NCBI RefSeq assembly: GCF_017312365.1
Contig: NZ_BLJI01000002.1
Coordinates: 124,001 to 188,000, forward strand
Length of the DNA stretch: 64,000 bases
DNA from: Chroococcus sp. FPU101
Lineage (GTDB): Bacteria; Cyanobacteriota; Cyanobacteriia; Cyanobacteriales; Microcystaceae
Direction of reading: 5' to 3'
Below the pieces are notes generated by a model. It was not told where the DNA came from, did not search any database, and was given only the letters and a program-made list of their open reading frames with translations. Shown here piece after piece: positions 8,965-18,080 of this stretch; the stretch's first letter is position 1, and every line of letters starts with the position of its first letter. Both the position numbers and the translations under genes were made by a program.

Positions 8965-10256
8965 TCACAGAAATCCACTTACTATATTAGGTTTCCCTTC
9001 AATAGCAGAGGCGGTTTTCTCCCCATGCTTTTCCTCGGTAGAGGCAGATTCCTTTTGCCCAAAGGTACTGTCTTGAAAAATCGCTTTACTTGGGGAGACC
9101 CCAAGACCGCGTTTTTCGCTGTTTTGCCATTCCATTCCTAAAATACTCATGCCCTTTTTTAAAATATTAATTGCCGCATTTTTATCACGACAAATTTCTG
9201 TTTGACATACAGAACATGAATGAGTTCTAGTGCTAAGGCTTTTCTTAACTCGATGACCACAGTTAGAACAATCTTGAGATGTGTAGTTAGGTGAGACCGA
9301 TACCACTGCTTTATTCCAGATTTTCCCGTAGTAGTCTAACCAAGTTGTGAACTGATACCAACTAACATCAGAAATTGACTTAGCCAAGTGGTGATTTTTA
9401 ACCAGATTACATACTTTTAAATCCTCATCGACAATCACATCTGAGAAGTGAACCACGCACCGAGCTTGCTTAATCGCCCAGTCTTTACGCTGCCTTTGGA
9501 TTTTTAGGTGAAGTACCGAGAGTCTTTTTCTTGTTCTATGGTAGTTATTTGATTGAGGTTTCTTGTCCTTATTAAATTTTCTACCTAACCGCTTCTGTAG
9601 TTTTTTTAGTCGTTTTTCAGACTTCCTTAAATACTGAGGGTAGACCACCGCGTTATCATTTTGGTCTTTGTATAAATACTTTAATCCTAAGTCTAAACCA
9701 ATAACGTTACCTGTATATTCTCCTTGTTCAGATCGGTCTGTATCGAAGCAGAATTGAGCATAATATCCATCTGCTCTTTTGACAACACGAACACGATTTA
9801 TCTTAAGTCTAAATAAGTCTTCTCGTGTTTCAAAGTTACAATACAAAGACAAAGTACCAATGTTAAAACCATCGCTAAACGCAATACTCATGCAGTCATT
9901 TGATAATTTCCATCCTGATACTTTGTACTCGACCGAGCGAGTATTTTTTTTGAACTTAGGGTATCCCTTTTTCTTCTCCTTCTTCTTGCAACGAGTATAA
10001 AAACTAGAAATAGCCTGCCATGCTCTTTCGGCACTAGCTTGTCTAGCTGATGAGTTTAACTTCTTGGCAAAAGGAAACTCTTTAGCTATGTCTTTGCTTT
10101 GCACAGCCCATACAAATCGGCTTTACTCACTCTGGAATTATCTATCCAGTATCTAACCGCCTTATTTCTAATAAATTGGGCAGTCCGAATAGCTTCATCA
10201 AGAGCTAAGTATTGCTCTTTTGTCCCGTTTAGTAGCTTAGCCTCTCTAATTAGCAT
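8965..10256 (-). pseudogene. tnpB: TnpB RuvC-like RNA-guided nuclease, frameshifted near the N-terminus
   Basis: The first frame starts at ATG 10256 (MLIREAKLLNGTKEQ) and runs 58 codons to a TAG at about 10081. The remaining 379 codons are open in the next frame from about 10104. Adding one A to the AAA at 10093-10095 fuses the parts smoothly (LCKAKDIAKEFPF) into a TnpB of about 430 aa. The catalytic core looks intact: RuvC Asp in GLDLGLKYLY, Glu in IVDEDLKV, final Asp in CRDKNAAINI, and a zinc finger with CSNCGH and CSVCQ. TnpB proteins are RNA-guided DNA nucleases that help keep the element in place. The break may be a sequencing indel. A GTG at 10104 could start a shortened protein. Confidence 0.8.
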
Positions 10257-10306
10257 AAAGCTATTTTATTACAAAAAGTTGTAGATAAAAAATATAATAG
10301 AAGAAT

Positions 10307-10333
10307 AAAGCCGTCTCCATTCGACGGGGCTTT
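10307..10333 (-). repeat. left-end hairpin of the IS605-type element
   Basis: AAAGCCGTC (10307-10315) pairs with GACGGGGCTTT (10323-10333), with a two-base bulge. It lies upstream of tnpB, where the left-end subterminal palindrome of IS200/IS605 elements is expected. Confidence 0.6.
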
Positions 10334-10354
10334 AAACCCAATTTTTCGGTAAAG

Positions 10355-10822
10355 TTATCTAATTGTTTCACTGGATTGAAAATTAGGTGGGATATTCGTT
10401 TCCAGCCAAAAATTGACAAATGAGTGTATCGTTTTTTGTAATTCTGGTGTTCCCACTGGTTTAATTAAATAGCCATTTGCGCCTCTTTGATAACATAACT
10501 CAATATCATCAGGATTAGAAGATGTAGTAAAAACAACGATCGGAATTTTCCTAAAACTTTCATCTTGCTTGATTTTTTTCAGCAATTCACGACCATCTAA
10601 ACCGGGTAAATTGAGATCTAAGAGAATCACTGACGGACGTGGTGCATCAATTTCACTTTTATATTCTCCCTCTTGGTAGAGATAATCGAGAACTTCATCG
10701 CCATCAGAACATCGATAAATGGGATTTTGAACATTGAATCGCCTCATGAAGCGTTGGAAAACTGCAAAGTCTTCGTCGCTGTCCTCTGCCACTAGCAAAG
10801 GTTGATCATGAATGATTATCAT
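10355..10822 (-). CDS. CheY-like response regulator, Rcp1 type
   Basis: Single-domain receiver of 155 aa. The acidic pair is AEDSDED, the phosphorylated Asp is in VILLDLNLPGLDG, and the switch Thr/Lys region is VVFTTSSNPDDIE ... LIKPVG. The long alpha4-beta5 region and C-terminal extension (FVNFWLETN) are typical of Rcp1, the partner of cyanobacterial phytochrome Cph1. It starts 29 bp after the phytochrome gene on the same strand, which supports phosphotransfer from that kinase. The stop codon is about 20 bp from the left-end hairpin of the IS element. Confidence 0.92.
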   Translation of the reverse strand: MIIIHDQPLLVAEDSDEDFAVFQRFMRRFNVQNPIYRCSDGDEVLDYLYQEGEYKSEIDAPRPSVILLDLNLPGLDGRELLKKIKQDESFRKIPIVVFTTSSNPDDIELCYQRGANGYLIKPVGTPELQKTIHSFVNFWLETNIPPNFQSSETIR

Positions 10823-10851
10823 TGTATTATTTTATATTTTTTTATTAAAGT

Positions 10852-13131
10852 TTAGTTGCTTTTTATACTATAAGATTGTAGCGTAAAGTAGAATGTTGTA
10901 CCGTCTCCGTAGACAGATTCAGCCCAAATTAATCCGCCGTGTCGTTCAACAATTTTTTTAGTAATCGTTAAACCTGCACCAATCCCACCACCGAACTTAT
11001 TTTGTGCATGGAGTCGCTTAAAGAGTCGGAAAATAGTTTCTTGATGACGATCGCGGATACCGATGCCATTATCTTTGACATAAAATACAGGTGGTGCGTC
11101 TAAAGCTTGTACTTCGTCGATCCAGTTTTTTTCGACTTGCGCTTGGGGATCTAAATAGCCGATTTCTACCCATTTTTCTGTCTTATTATTATATTTATAA
11201 GCATTACTAAGTAGATTACTAAGCACTTCACTAATTAACACCGAATCACAACGAACTATCGGTAAAGGACGAGGCACACGAATTTCTAAATCATGATCGC
11301 TATAACTGACATTAAACACATTAATCACTTGTTCGAGTAAGAAATTAAGATTGCGCGTTTCTAAATTTAATTCCGCTTGTCCTAAACGCGAATATTTCAG
11401 TAGAACATCAATCAAAGATTCCATTCTGTGGGTTAAACGCACTAGTGTCTGTAAGCGTTCAATTCCCAATTCATCGAGAACATCTGTATAATCTTCTAGC
11501 AAAAAAACCGAGTAATTGTGAATCCCTCTAAGAGGTTCTTTGAGATCATGAGAAGCAGCAAAGGCAAAGGAAGCAAGTTCTAAGTTACTACGTTCTAACT
11601 CTTGATTCAACTTGGCTAATTCATCAGCCTGAGTTAAGATTAAACCGATGATCGCATTGCGAAACTCGATCGCACTTTCAAGTTCACTGTTTTTCCAAGG
11701 TTTAGAGACAAAACGGACTGTTTCTTGCCAGAGTGCGAAAGACTTCCTCGGAGACATTACCAAGTTTCCATCCGCCCCCACTTGTATTGATTCTAAAGGA
11801 TTACCTGCCCAATTAACGGTCTGAATCACTTCAGGACGAAACCAGATAATATAGTAACGTCGGGTTTGGGAGATGCGTAACAGCAGAACCCCACTAGCCA
11901 CATTTTTATAAAAAGCGGCTCCTGGATATAATTTAGAAATAGAATCGGTATAAAAAAGACTGTCATTGATTTGCGGTTCAATCCATTCAATCAATTGATT
12001 AATTGCTTCTTGACTAGGGGTATTCCCGACTACCACCATTTCATCATCTAAACTAATTGCAGCCCCTTGCGCGTTCGCCAGCTTTAGTAAGCCCAATTCG
12101 GGAGATAATAAAGCATCTTTGAAATTCTCTTTTTTGGCCATCACTTCTAGAACTTCCGAGTGTAGCGATTGTAATTTGACTTTATCGTCTAATTCCTCTT
12201 GGGCGATTTTATTAGCTAATTCTAATGAGGCAAACTGTCCCAATAAATCACAAGCCACTCGTACAGGATAGGGTAAAGTTTTGGGGGTGTAGTTGTGACA
12301 AGAAATTAACCCCCAAAGTTTACCATCTTTAATTAAAGAAATCACTAAAAGTGCAGCAACACCCATGTTGTGATGATATTCCACACAACAAGATTCAACA
12401 CTCCTAAGACTGACTGAAGTGAGATCCAGCGTTTGGCTATGTGCAGCATCTGGAGCGGCTAGAATATCAATAGGAGGGGCGGTCATGTCTGGAATGTATC
12501 GCAGACGACATTCTAAGTAGAGCTTTCTCGACTCTGGAGGGATATCAGGTGCAGGAAAGTGTAAACCTAGATAGGGATAAAGATTTTCATTTTTAGCCTC
12601 GGCAACCACTTCACCCGCATCTTGTGAGTCAAATTGATAGACCATTACTCGGTCAAATTGAGTAATATTTTTGACTTCAGACGCGACTAACTGCAAAAAT
12701 TCTTTTAATCTTGAGGTTTTTTGTAAATTAGCTAGCGCATTACTCACCCAAGCAAAAAAATCAGGTAAATTTTCCGATTCTTCAACAGTTTTCGGTTCTA
12801 ATTCTACAGTAATCGTATCTGCTAAACGATGGGCGATGCCATGAAATTCTTTGGTTCCCGCAGATGTAGTGAGAGAGATTTGGTGAGAATTGTTGATTCT
12901 CGTTGTCTGAGAAAGCGTCTGGTTAATGTTTTGAAGTTGTGAAGGGTTTAGAAGCTTCTTCAGAGGTTGATTGAGGAGATTTTGCGGTTTAATCCCTAAA
13001 AAGTATTGGATATTTTGACTAACGTGCGTAATCCTGAGATCAGGTTCAGTCAACGAAAATAAGATACCATAGGGTTGAATTGAGCCAGGGGTATGTAGTT
13101 GCTGACTCTCATATTGATGTAAATTGGCCAT
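10852..13131 (-). CDS. Cph1-type phytochrome histidine kinase
   Basis: Red/far-red photoreceptor kinase of 759 aa with PAS (about 1-115), GAF (about 135-305), PHY (about 315-500), HisKA (His528 in AASHDLKEPLRG) and HATPase_c domains. The chromophore pocket has PAPDIP (Asp196), His279 in SCHNYTPK, and PRKSF (461-465) in the PHY tongue. In RSVESCCVEYHHNMGV, Cys248 aligns with the bilin-binding Cys259 of Cph1. The next residue, normally the near-invariant His260, is Cys249. The N-terminus lacks the bacteriophytochrome Cys, so phycocyanobilin on Cys248 is the likely chromophore. It is followed at 29 bp by the Rcp-type regulator. Confidence 0.92.
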   Translation of the reverse strand: MANLHQYESQQLHTPGSIQPYGILFSLTEPDLRITHVSQNIQYFLGIKPQNLLNQPLKKLLNPSQLQNINQTLSQTTRINNSHQISLTTSAGTKEFHGIAHRLADTITVELEPKTVEESENLPDFFAWVSNALANLQKTSRLKEFLQLVASEVKNITQFDRVMVYQFDSQDAGEVVAEAKNENLYPYLGLHFPAPDIPPESRKLYLECRLRYIPDMTAPPIDILAAPDAAHSQTLDLTSVSLRSVESCCVEYHHNMGVAALLVISLIKDGKLWGLISCHNYTPKTLPYPVRVACDLLGQFASLELANKIAQEELDDKVKLQSLHSEVLEVMAKKENFKDALLSPELGLLKLANAQGAAISLDDEMVVVGNTPSQEAINQLIEWIEPQINDSLFYTDSISKLYPGAAFYKNVASGVLLLRISQTRRYYIIWFRPEVIQTVNWAGNPLESIQVGADGNLVMSPRKSFALWQETVRFVSKPWKNSELESAIEFRNAIIGLILTQADELAKLNQELERSNLELASFAFAASHDLKEPLRGIHNYSVFLLEDYTDVLDELGIERLQTLVRLTHRMESLIDVLLKYSRLGQAELNLETRNLNFLLEQVINVFNVSYSDHDLEIRVPRPLPIVRCDSVLISEVLSNLLSNAYKYNNKTEKWVEIGYLDPQAQVEKNWIDEVQALDAPPVFYVKDNGIGIRDRHQETIFRLFKRLHAQNKFGGGIGAGLTITKKIVERHGGLIWAESVYGDGTTFYFTLQSYSIKSN

Positions 13132-13283
13132 GTGTTTTTAGGGTTAGGATCTGGCTCGACTTATTTTCATTAAACCGTATCGAGGTTTTTTAGGATTATC
13201 TTTTCAGTTTAACTTGTTTGGCAAGAATCATATAATTAGCTTAGGTTTAAAAGTACGATCGCTCAACCCTTTTAAAAATCAAA

Positions 13284-13733
13284 ATGAAAAAAATCTCAGC
13301 CCTGGGGTTGGATATCGGAGGTAAACGGATAGGTGTTGCAGGATGCGATGGTTTAGGATTATTTGCAACGGGTTTAACCACTGTTGTTAGAACGTCTTTT
13401 GCCAATGATGTAGAACAGTTTAAAAAAATAGTAGACGAAAGGGAAGCAGAAATTTTAGTGATCGGTTTACCCTATGCAATGAATGGTACGATCGGTACTC
13501 AAGCTAAACAAGTCCAAAAATACGCCCAACGTTTAGCCAACGCTTTAGAATTGCCTTTAGAGTATATTGATGAGCGATTAACCTCAGTTGAAGCCGAAGA
13601 ACAGCTAAAAAGACAAAAACGTTTTTCGACTAGAGATAAAGGCGCGATTGATCGTCAAGCAGCAACCATTATTTTACAACAGTGGCTTGATCAACGTCGC
13701 GTTAATGAAAGTTATCGGTACACCGACTTTTAA
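13284..13733 (+). CDS. ruvX: putative Holliday junction resolvase YqgF/RuvX
   Basis: RNase H-fold nuclease of 149 aa. The family start ALGLDIGGKRIGVA carries the first catalytic Asp, then VIGLPYAMNG, and YIDERLTSVEAE and DRQAATIILQ near the end carry the remaining acidic residues. YqgF proteins process pre-16S rRNA and may resolve recombination intermediates. The ATG at 13284 lies in a region divergent from the phytochrome gene. The stop codon sits inside a perfect 10-bp inverted repeat (13721-13741). Confidence 0.9.
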   Translation: MKKISALGLDIGGKRIGVAGCDGLGLFATGLTTVVRTSFANDVEQFKKIVDEREAEILVIGLPYAMNGTIGTQAKQVQKYAQRLANALELPLEYIDERLTSVEAEEQLKRQKRFSTRDKGAIDRQAATIILQQWLDQRRVNESYRYTDF

Positions 13734-13741
13734 AGTCGGTG
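13721..13741. repeat. perfect inverted repeat across the ruvX stop codon
   Basis: CACCGACTTT, one central T, then AAAGTCGGTG forms a perfect 10-bp palindrome that includes the TAA stop. There is no T-run after it, so it is a hairpin or REP-like element rather than a classical terminator. Confidence 0.6.
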
Positions 13742-13820
13742 CCTGCGATGACCGCCTTCCGCGATCAGAATCTATAATGATTTGTGAGCAAATTTTTTTA
13801 AATTGAAACCCCCAAGAATT

Positions 13821-14453
13821 ATGTCTGCTTTAATCAATGCTATTCCGTTGGATCAAATTCGCTACAACGAACAGGGGTTAGTTCCTGCTGTTGCCCAAGA
13901 TTATTTAGATGGTACAGTATTAATGATGGCTTGGATGAACTCAGAATCCCTTCTTAAAACCCTCGAAACTGGAGAAGCTTGGTACTGGAGTCGTTCGCGT
14001 CAAGAATTATGGCACAAAGGGGCAACATCGGGACATCTGCAAAAAGTCCATTCGATTCGCTACGATTGTGATAGCGATGCTTTATTGATGTTGATCGAGC
14101 AAGTTGGTGATATTGCTTGTCATACGGGTGAAAGAAGCTGTTTTCATCAGATTGAAGGTCAAATCATTCCACCATCGGCTGATATGTTATCCCAATTGTA
14201 TCGCGTGATAGTCGATCGTCGAGTTAACCCCAAACCCGAATCTTATACCTGCAAACTGTTTGAAGGGGGAGACAACAAGATTCTGAAAAAAATTGGGGAA
14301 GAATCAGCTGAAGTCGTCATGGCGTGTAAAGATGATGATCAAGATGCGATCGCTTCAGAAGTCGCTGACTTGTTCTATCATACTTTGGTCGCTTTGGCCT
14401 ATCATGATGTGGATCTTAGAGATGTTTATCGGAAACTACAGCAACGCTCTTAA
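13821..14453 (+). CDS. hisI: bifunctional phosphoribosyl-AMP cyclohydrolase / phosphoribosyl-ATP pyrophosphatase
   Basis: HisIE fusion for histidine steps 2 and 3, about 210 aa. The N-terminal cyclohydrolase part has [10 protein letters not shown], the [12 protein letters not shown] motif and metal-site residues DCDSDA and CHTGERSCF. The C-terminal pyrophosphohydrolase part has [15 protein letters not shown] and [14 protein letters not shown] use the ATG at 13821; a TTG six codons earlier is in frame but unlikely. The gene is convergent with the aminotransferase gene, and the two stop codons overlap by 4 bp. Confidence 0.95.
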   Translation: MSALINAIPLDQIRYNEQGLVPAVAQDYLDGTVLMMAWMNSESLLKTLETGEAWYWSRSRQELWHKGATSGHLQKVHSIRYDCDSDALLMLIEQVGDIACHTGERSCFHQIEGQIIPPSADMLSQLYRVIVDRRVNPKPESYTCKLFEGGDNKILKKIGEESAEVVMACKDDDQDAIASEVADLFYHTLVALAYHDVDLRDVYRKLQQRS

Positions 14454-15640
14454 TGATTGTAACGGATTCCTGCGTCTCGGATGCGTTGGAGAGCTTCACC
14501 AAGGCGATCAACATCAGCAATTAAACTGACTCTCACGTATCCTTCGCCACCTTCACCAAAAGCATTACCAGGGGTTAAAACGACACCAGTTTTACGCAAC
14601 ACATCGAGGGCGAAATCAGTCGAATTGAGGCCCACTGGACAAGGAAGCCAAAGATACATGGTTGCTTTTGATGGTTGAATGTCCCAACCTAATTCAGTAA
14701 ATTCTTTGATTAAAAAGTCTCTGCGTTGACGATAACGATCTTGGACTTGCTTAACATATTCATCGGGTAATTGTAAAGCCGTTTCCGCCGCTTTTTGCAG
14801 AACCGAAAAAATCCCGTAATCTAAATTGGTCTTTAAAGTCCGTAACCCTTGGATAATATCGGAATTTCCCACGACAAAACCCACACGCCAACCTGCCATA
14901 TTATAGGTTTTAGAGAGGGTATGAAATTCTACGCCAATTTCTTTAGCCCCAGGTATTTCTAGTAAGCTAGTGGGTTGATAATCATCGAAAGCGAGTTCAG
15001 CATAACACAAGTCATGGACTAACATAATTTCGTAGTGACGGGCAAACGCTACGATTTCTTCAAAGAATTCTCTGGGCGCGGTGGCTGTTGTTGGGTTACT
15101 GGGATAATTAAAATAGAGAATTTTTGCTTTGTGGGCAATTTCATCGGGAATTTGGGTTATATCGATTAACCAGTCTTGTTTCGCACTTAAAATAATCGGA
15201 TATAATGTAGCACCTGCAATCAACGGGCCTCGAAAATGTGGCGGATAGGAGGGACTCGGAACCAGTACGACATCACCAGGATTAATATAAGCTAGGGCTA
15301 AATGGGTTAATCCTTCCTTAGAACCGAGTAAAGGTAGGGCTTCATTATCAGGATTGAGATCTACACCGTAGCGACGTTGATACCATGCTGTAATTGCTTC
15401 CCTAAAACTAGCTGTTCCTTCAAAGGGGGGATAGCCATGAAAAGGTGCATGGGCGAAAGCTTCTCTAGCTGCTTCGATGACGGGTTTGGGGGCTAAACCA
15501 TCAGGGTTGCCCATTCCTAAATCGATTAAATCAATTCCTTGCGCCCTCGCTTGGGCTTTTAGTTCATCGAGACGAGCAAAAACGTAGGGAGGTAATGCAC
15601 TTAAACGGTTCGCACGGCTATTCGTCCAGTTAACAATCAT
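14450..15640 (-). CDS. class I/II PLP aminotransferase (AlaC / LL-DAP aminotransferase-like)
   Basis: Fold-type I aminotransferase of 396 aa. The PLP lysine is in [23 protein letters not shown] and [10 protein letters not shown] are also typical. The N-terminal [10 protein letters not shown] and the SPSYPPH segment match the AlaC/aspartate aminotransferase branch that also includes LL-diaminopimelate aminotransferases. It is cytoplasmic and handles amino acid or lysine-pathway nitrogen. The exact substrate cannot be decided from sequence alone. Confidence 0.85.
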   Translation of the reverse strand: MIVNWTNSRANRLSALPPYVFARLDELKAQARAQGIDLIDLGMGNPDGLAPKPVIEAAREAFAHAPFHGYPPFEGTASFREAITAWYQRRYGVDLNPDNEALPLLGSKEGLTHLALAYINPGDVVLVPSPSYPPHFRGPLIAGATLYPIILSAKQDWLIDITQIPDEIAHKAKILYFNYPSNPTTATAPREFFEEIVAFARHYEIMLVHDLCYAELAFDDYQPTSLLEIPGAKEIGVEFHTLSKTYNMAGWRVGFVVGNSDIIQGLRTLKTNLDYGIFSVLQKAAETALQLPDEYVKQVQDRYRQRRDFLIKEFTELGWDIQPSKATMYLWLPCPVGLNSTDFALDVLRKTGVVLTPGNAFGEGGEGYVRVSLIADVDRLGEALQRIRDAGIRYNH

Positions 15641-15704
15641 TGCTAGAGCATATTGACCAAATCACATAACTTATTATTATGGCATTCTTTTAAACGTTTT
15701 CATG

Positions 15705-15726
15705 AAAAAACCCGGTCATTACCGGG
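15705..15726 (-). terminator. intrinsic terminator of the small membrane protein gene
   Basis: Read on the minus strand, CCCGGT, loop AATG, ACCGGG is followed by six T residues (plus-strand As at 15705-15710). It lies about 40 nt after the stop of the 15767-16144 gene. Confidence 0.88.
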
Positions 15727-15766
15727 CTGCACTAGCTTGGAGAAATAATGATAAAAATTGCTCATT

Positions 15767-16144
15767 TTAGGAACGAGATAACTCACAAGTTAGGGGACAA
15801 GACGCATAAACAGAAATATTTGCGGGCTTATCTTCACCATGCAGCCATCTGAGCCAACTAACTTCTTGAGGATGAATACCTTTTGCTGTTAACAAACCTG
15901 CACCGATGAAAACGGCTAATAAATTTAAACTAATCATGCTACCCGCAACTAATAGCACTGAACTAACGGGTAAAACTGAATGTAAAATTACAGCTAATAA
16001 TGCTCCTACTGTCATCATTAAAACAATGAGTGGAAATCCGATCACCAGTAAACAAACTGTTAATGTAAAAGACCAAATTAGAAAACTTTTTAAAACAACC
16101 AGAGTTTCGACTTGATGCCAAGTATTTTTTTCGGTTAACTGCAT
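15767..16144 (-). CDS. small integral membrane protein, unknown
   Basis: Hypothetical protein of 125 aa with two or three hydrophobic helices (about 20-45, 48-65 and 68-90), so it is an inner-membrane or thylakoid protein. The soluble C-terminal tail has two Cys (YASCPLTCEL). I recognise no conserved family. It is a single gene with its own terminator, facing away from the pilT gene across a 560-bp gap. Confidence 0.7.
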   Translation of the reverse strand: MQLTEKNTWHQVETLVVLKSFLIWSFTLTVCLLVIGFPLIVLMMTVGALLAVILHSVLPVSSVLLVAGSMISLNLLAVFIGAGLLTAKGIHPQEVSWLRWLHGEDKPANISVYASCPLTCELSRS

Positions 16145-16704
16145 AGCTTTATCCCTCTGTTAATAATACGGTTGGAAGTACGGATTTTCGTTCTGATTTT
16201 TTCAATTTGTGAAAACCAGTATAGAAAAATTTCTGAACTAGATGAGCAGTTTGTAAGATTACTTTACAGACAAGCAAAAAAAACTATGATAAGCTTTGTA
16301 CTTCGTTACATTCTTCGCTCATCTAAGTTAATTTCTTAAAATCATTTTCTATCCCCAAAGAGGTAAAAACAGTACTTTATTCCTTGATCCCAAGACATAA
16401 GTTTAAATACTTAGTAGTCTCTCGGCTTTACAAAAAGCACTGATTCGAGTAGGCTTTACAAAATTTAATCATTAGCAAAAATGTTTCTCATAGAACTAAA
16501 AAAGTATAAATACTTAAATCCATTGATAAGTAAGTTCAGTAGTTCAACGGAGTAATCATTGAGTGAATTTGGGCAAACTAATTGATAGAGATCACTGCTC
16601 AATTTGGGTTACTTCAATTAAGCATTGCTGTAAAGAAATTTGAACAGGATTTATAGTTCATTGAAACTATTCAGAAAAATCATTATTTATCCTTTGAATT
16701 TTCT
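16145..16704. other. long divergent intergenic region before pilT
   Basis: This 560-bp AT-rich gap separates two divergently transcribed genes. I find no ORF with a ribosome-binding site, no tRNA and no hairpin with a T-run. It probably carries both promoters and a long 5' leader for pilT. A small RNA cannot be excluded. Confidence 0.4.
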
Positions 16705-17997
16705 ATGACTCAATCATCCCGTCCACCCATTCCACCGCCACCGCCACCCATTCCTAATACTTCTCCACCCACAGCAACTAATCTTCAGACCAGTCCACCG
16801 TCTGATCTAACCCAAATTGCAAACCCCAGTCAATTTCCCCCACGTACTGCCCCAACTGGAACCGTTTTCCGTCCTCCTGCACCCCCGCCACCCCCACCCG
16901 CCCCACAACAACCACCCAGACGGGGACGTTCTCCACATCACCCCAGCCTAGAAAAATTAGTACGAATGGCCTTTGATGAAGGGTATTCTGACTTGCATTT
17001 AGGAGTCGGTGAAAAACCTCGAATGCGCGATCGCGGTGAAATCATCATCCTCGACTATCCAGAAGTAGATTCAGACACTTTTATGAGTTGGATTAGAGAA
17101 ATTCTATCCGAAGAAGAAATTCTGCGCTTTAAAAAAGAATTAGAATTTGACGGTGCTACCCAATATGAATACGCGAGGGTGCGGATCAACATTTTTGATA
17201 GTCTCAGAGGGGCTGGAATGGTCTTACGTCTCATTCCTTTGAAGATTTTGACCCTAGAACAACTCCGCTTACCGATGGTCTTTCAAGATGTCTCGGACGT
17301 TCACAAAGGCTTAATTTTGATTACTGGGCCAACAGGTTCAGGTAAATCAACCACACTCGCGGCGATGGTAGACTACATTAATAAAGAACACGCCAAACAT
17401 ATCATCACCATCGAAGATCCTGTAGAATTTGTTCATCAAAGCCGTCGATCGCTTATTAAACAACGGGAAGTCGGCATACATACCCATAAGTTTGATAATG
17501 CCCTCAAAGCCGCTTTACGTGAAGACCCAGATATCATTCTAGTTGGGGAAATGCGGGACAAAGAAACCATGAATACTGCCCTCAAAGCCGCCCAAACAGG
17601 TCACTTAGTCTTCGGGACTTTACACACTAATAGCGCAGTCAAAACCTTAGAACGGATTTTAACCCTGTATACCGCAGACGAACGGGAGGCCATGCGGGTA
17701 GCGATCGCAGAATCATTAGTTGCGATTATTGCTCAAGGACTTTGCCGTACCACAGACGGTAAACGGGCAGCATATCATGACATCATGGTCAATACTGAAA
17801 CCGTCAAAGACTATATTCGTCAGGGAAAAAATGATGAAATTCTAGAACTGATGAGAGATGGTGAATATGATGGAATGATTACAACCAATCAATCACTCTT
17901 TAATCTTTATCAAGAAGGTCGCATTACTGAAGAAACCGCGATGGAGATGTCACCGATTCCCAACGAATTAGCCATGATGCTACGAGGTAAAATCTAA
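16705..17997 (+). CDS. pilT: PilT-type type IV pilus retraction ATPase
   Basis: Hexameric ATPase of 430 aa that depolymerises type IV pili for twitching and phototaxis. Residues 1-75 are an unusual Pro-rich extension. The core has Walker A GPTGSGKST, the Asp box TIEDPVEFVH, Walker B DPDIILVGEMRD, the His box TGHLVFGTLHTNSA, and an AIAESLVAIIAQGL stretch matching the PilT AIRNLIRE region. Length and N-terminal extension fit the second cyanobacterial PilT paralogue (PilT2). A KaiB-domain gene follows after 83 bp in the same direction. Confidence 0.92.
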   Translation: MTQSSRPPIPPPPPPIPNTSPPTATNLQTSPPSDLTQIANPSQFPPRTAPTGTVFRPPAPPPPPPAPQQPPRRGRSPHHPSLEKLVRMAFDEGYSDLHLGVGEKPRMRDRGEIIILDYPEVDSDTFMSWIREILSEEEILRFKKELEFDGATQYEYARVRINIFDSLRGAGMVLRLIPLKILTLEQLRLPMVFQDVSDVHKGLILITGPTGSGKSTTLAAMVDYINKEHAKHIITIEDPVEFVHQSRRSLIKQREVGIHTHKFDNALKAALREDPDIILVGEMRDKETMNTALKAAQTGHLVFGTLHTNSAVKTLERILTLYTADEREAMRVAIAESLVAIIAQGLCRTTDGKRAAYHDIMVNTETVKDYIRQGKNDEILELMRDGEYDGMITTNQSLFNLYQEGRITEETAMEMSPIPNELAMMLRGKI

Positions 17998-18080
17998 AAT
18001 AAATACAGAAAAATTCAGGGTAGAAACGGTGAATGCTTGCATGACTCCCCTGATCTACCCCCGCTATCGTTTCAATCGCT

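Larger units (their letters stand above)
8919..10333 (-). mobile_element. IS200/IS605-family tnpB-only element (IS1341-like)
   Basis: The element contains one TnpB gene flanked by hairpins and no TnpA. The right end, read on the minus strand, is a hairpin followed by GAGAGTATGTCAA, matching the usual cyanobacterial IS605 end (hairpin then AGTATGTCAA). The left-end hairpin lies at 10307-10333. There are no terminal inverted repeats and no target duplication, as expected for this family. The exact left boundary is not visible. It sits between the stop of the Rcp-type regulator (10355) and the start of the hybrid kinase (8837). Confidence 0.8.

Noticed and set aside
10099-10284. Plus-strand ORF opposite the tnpB N-terminus
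   Set aside because: The minus strand encodes the conserved TnpB N-terminus there, so the plus frame is a shadow.
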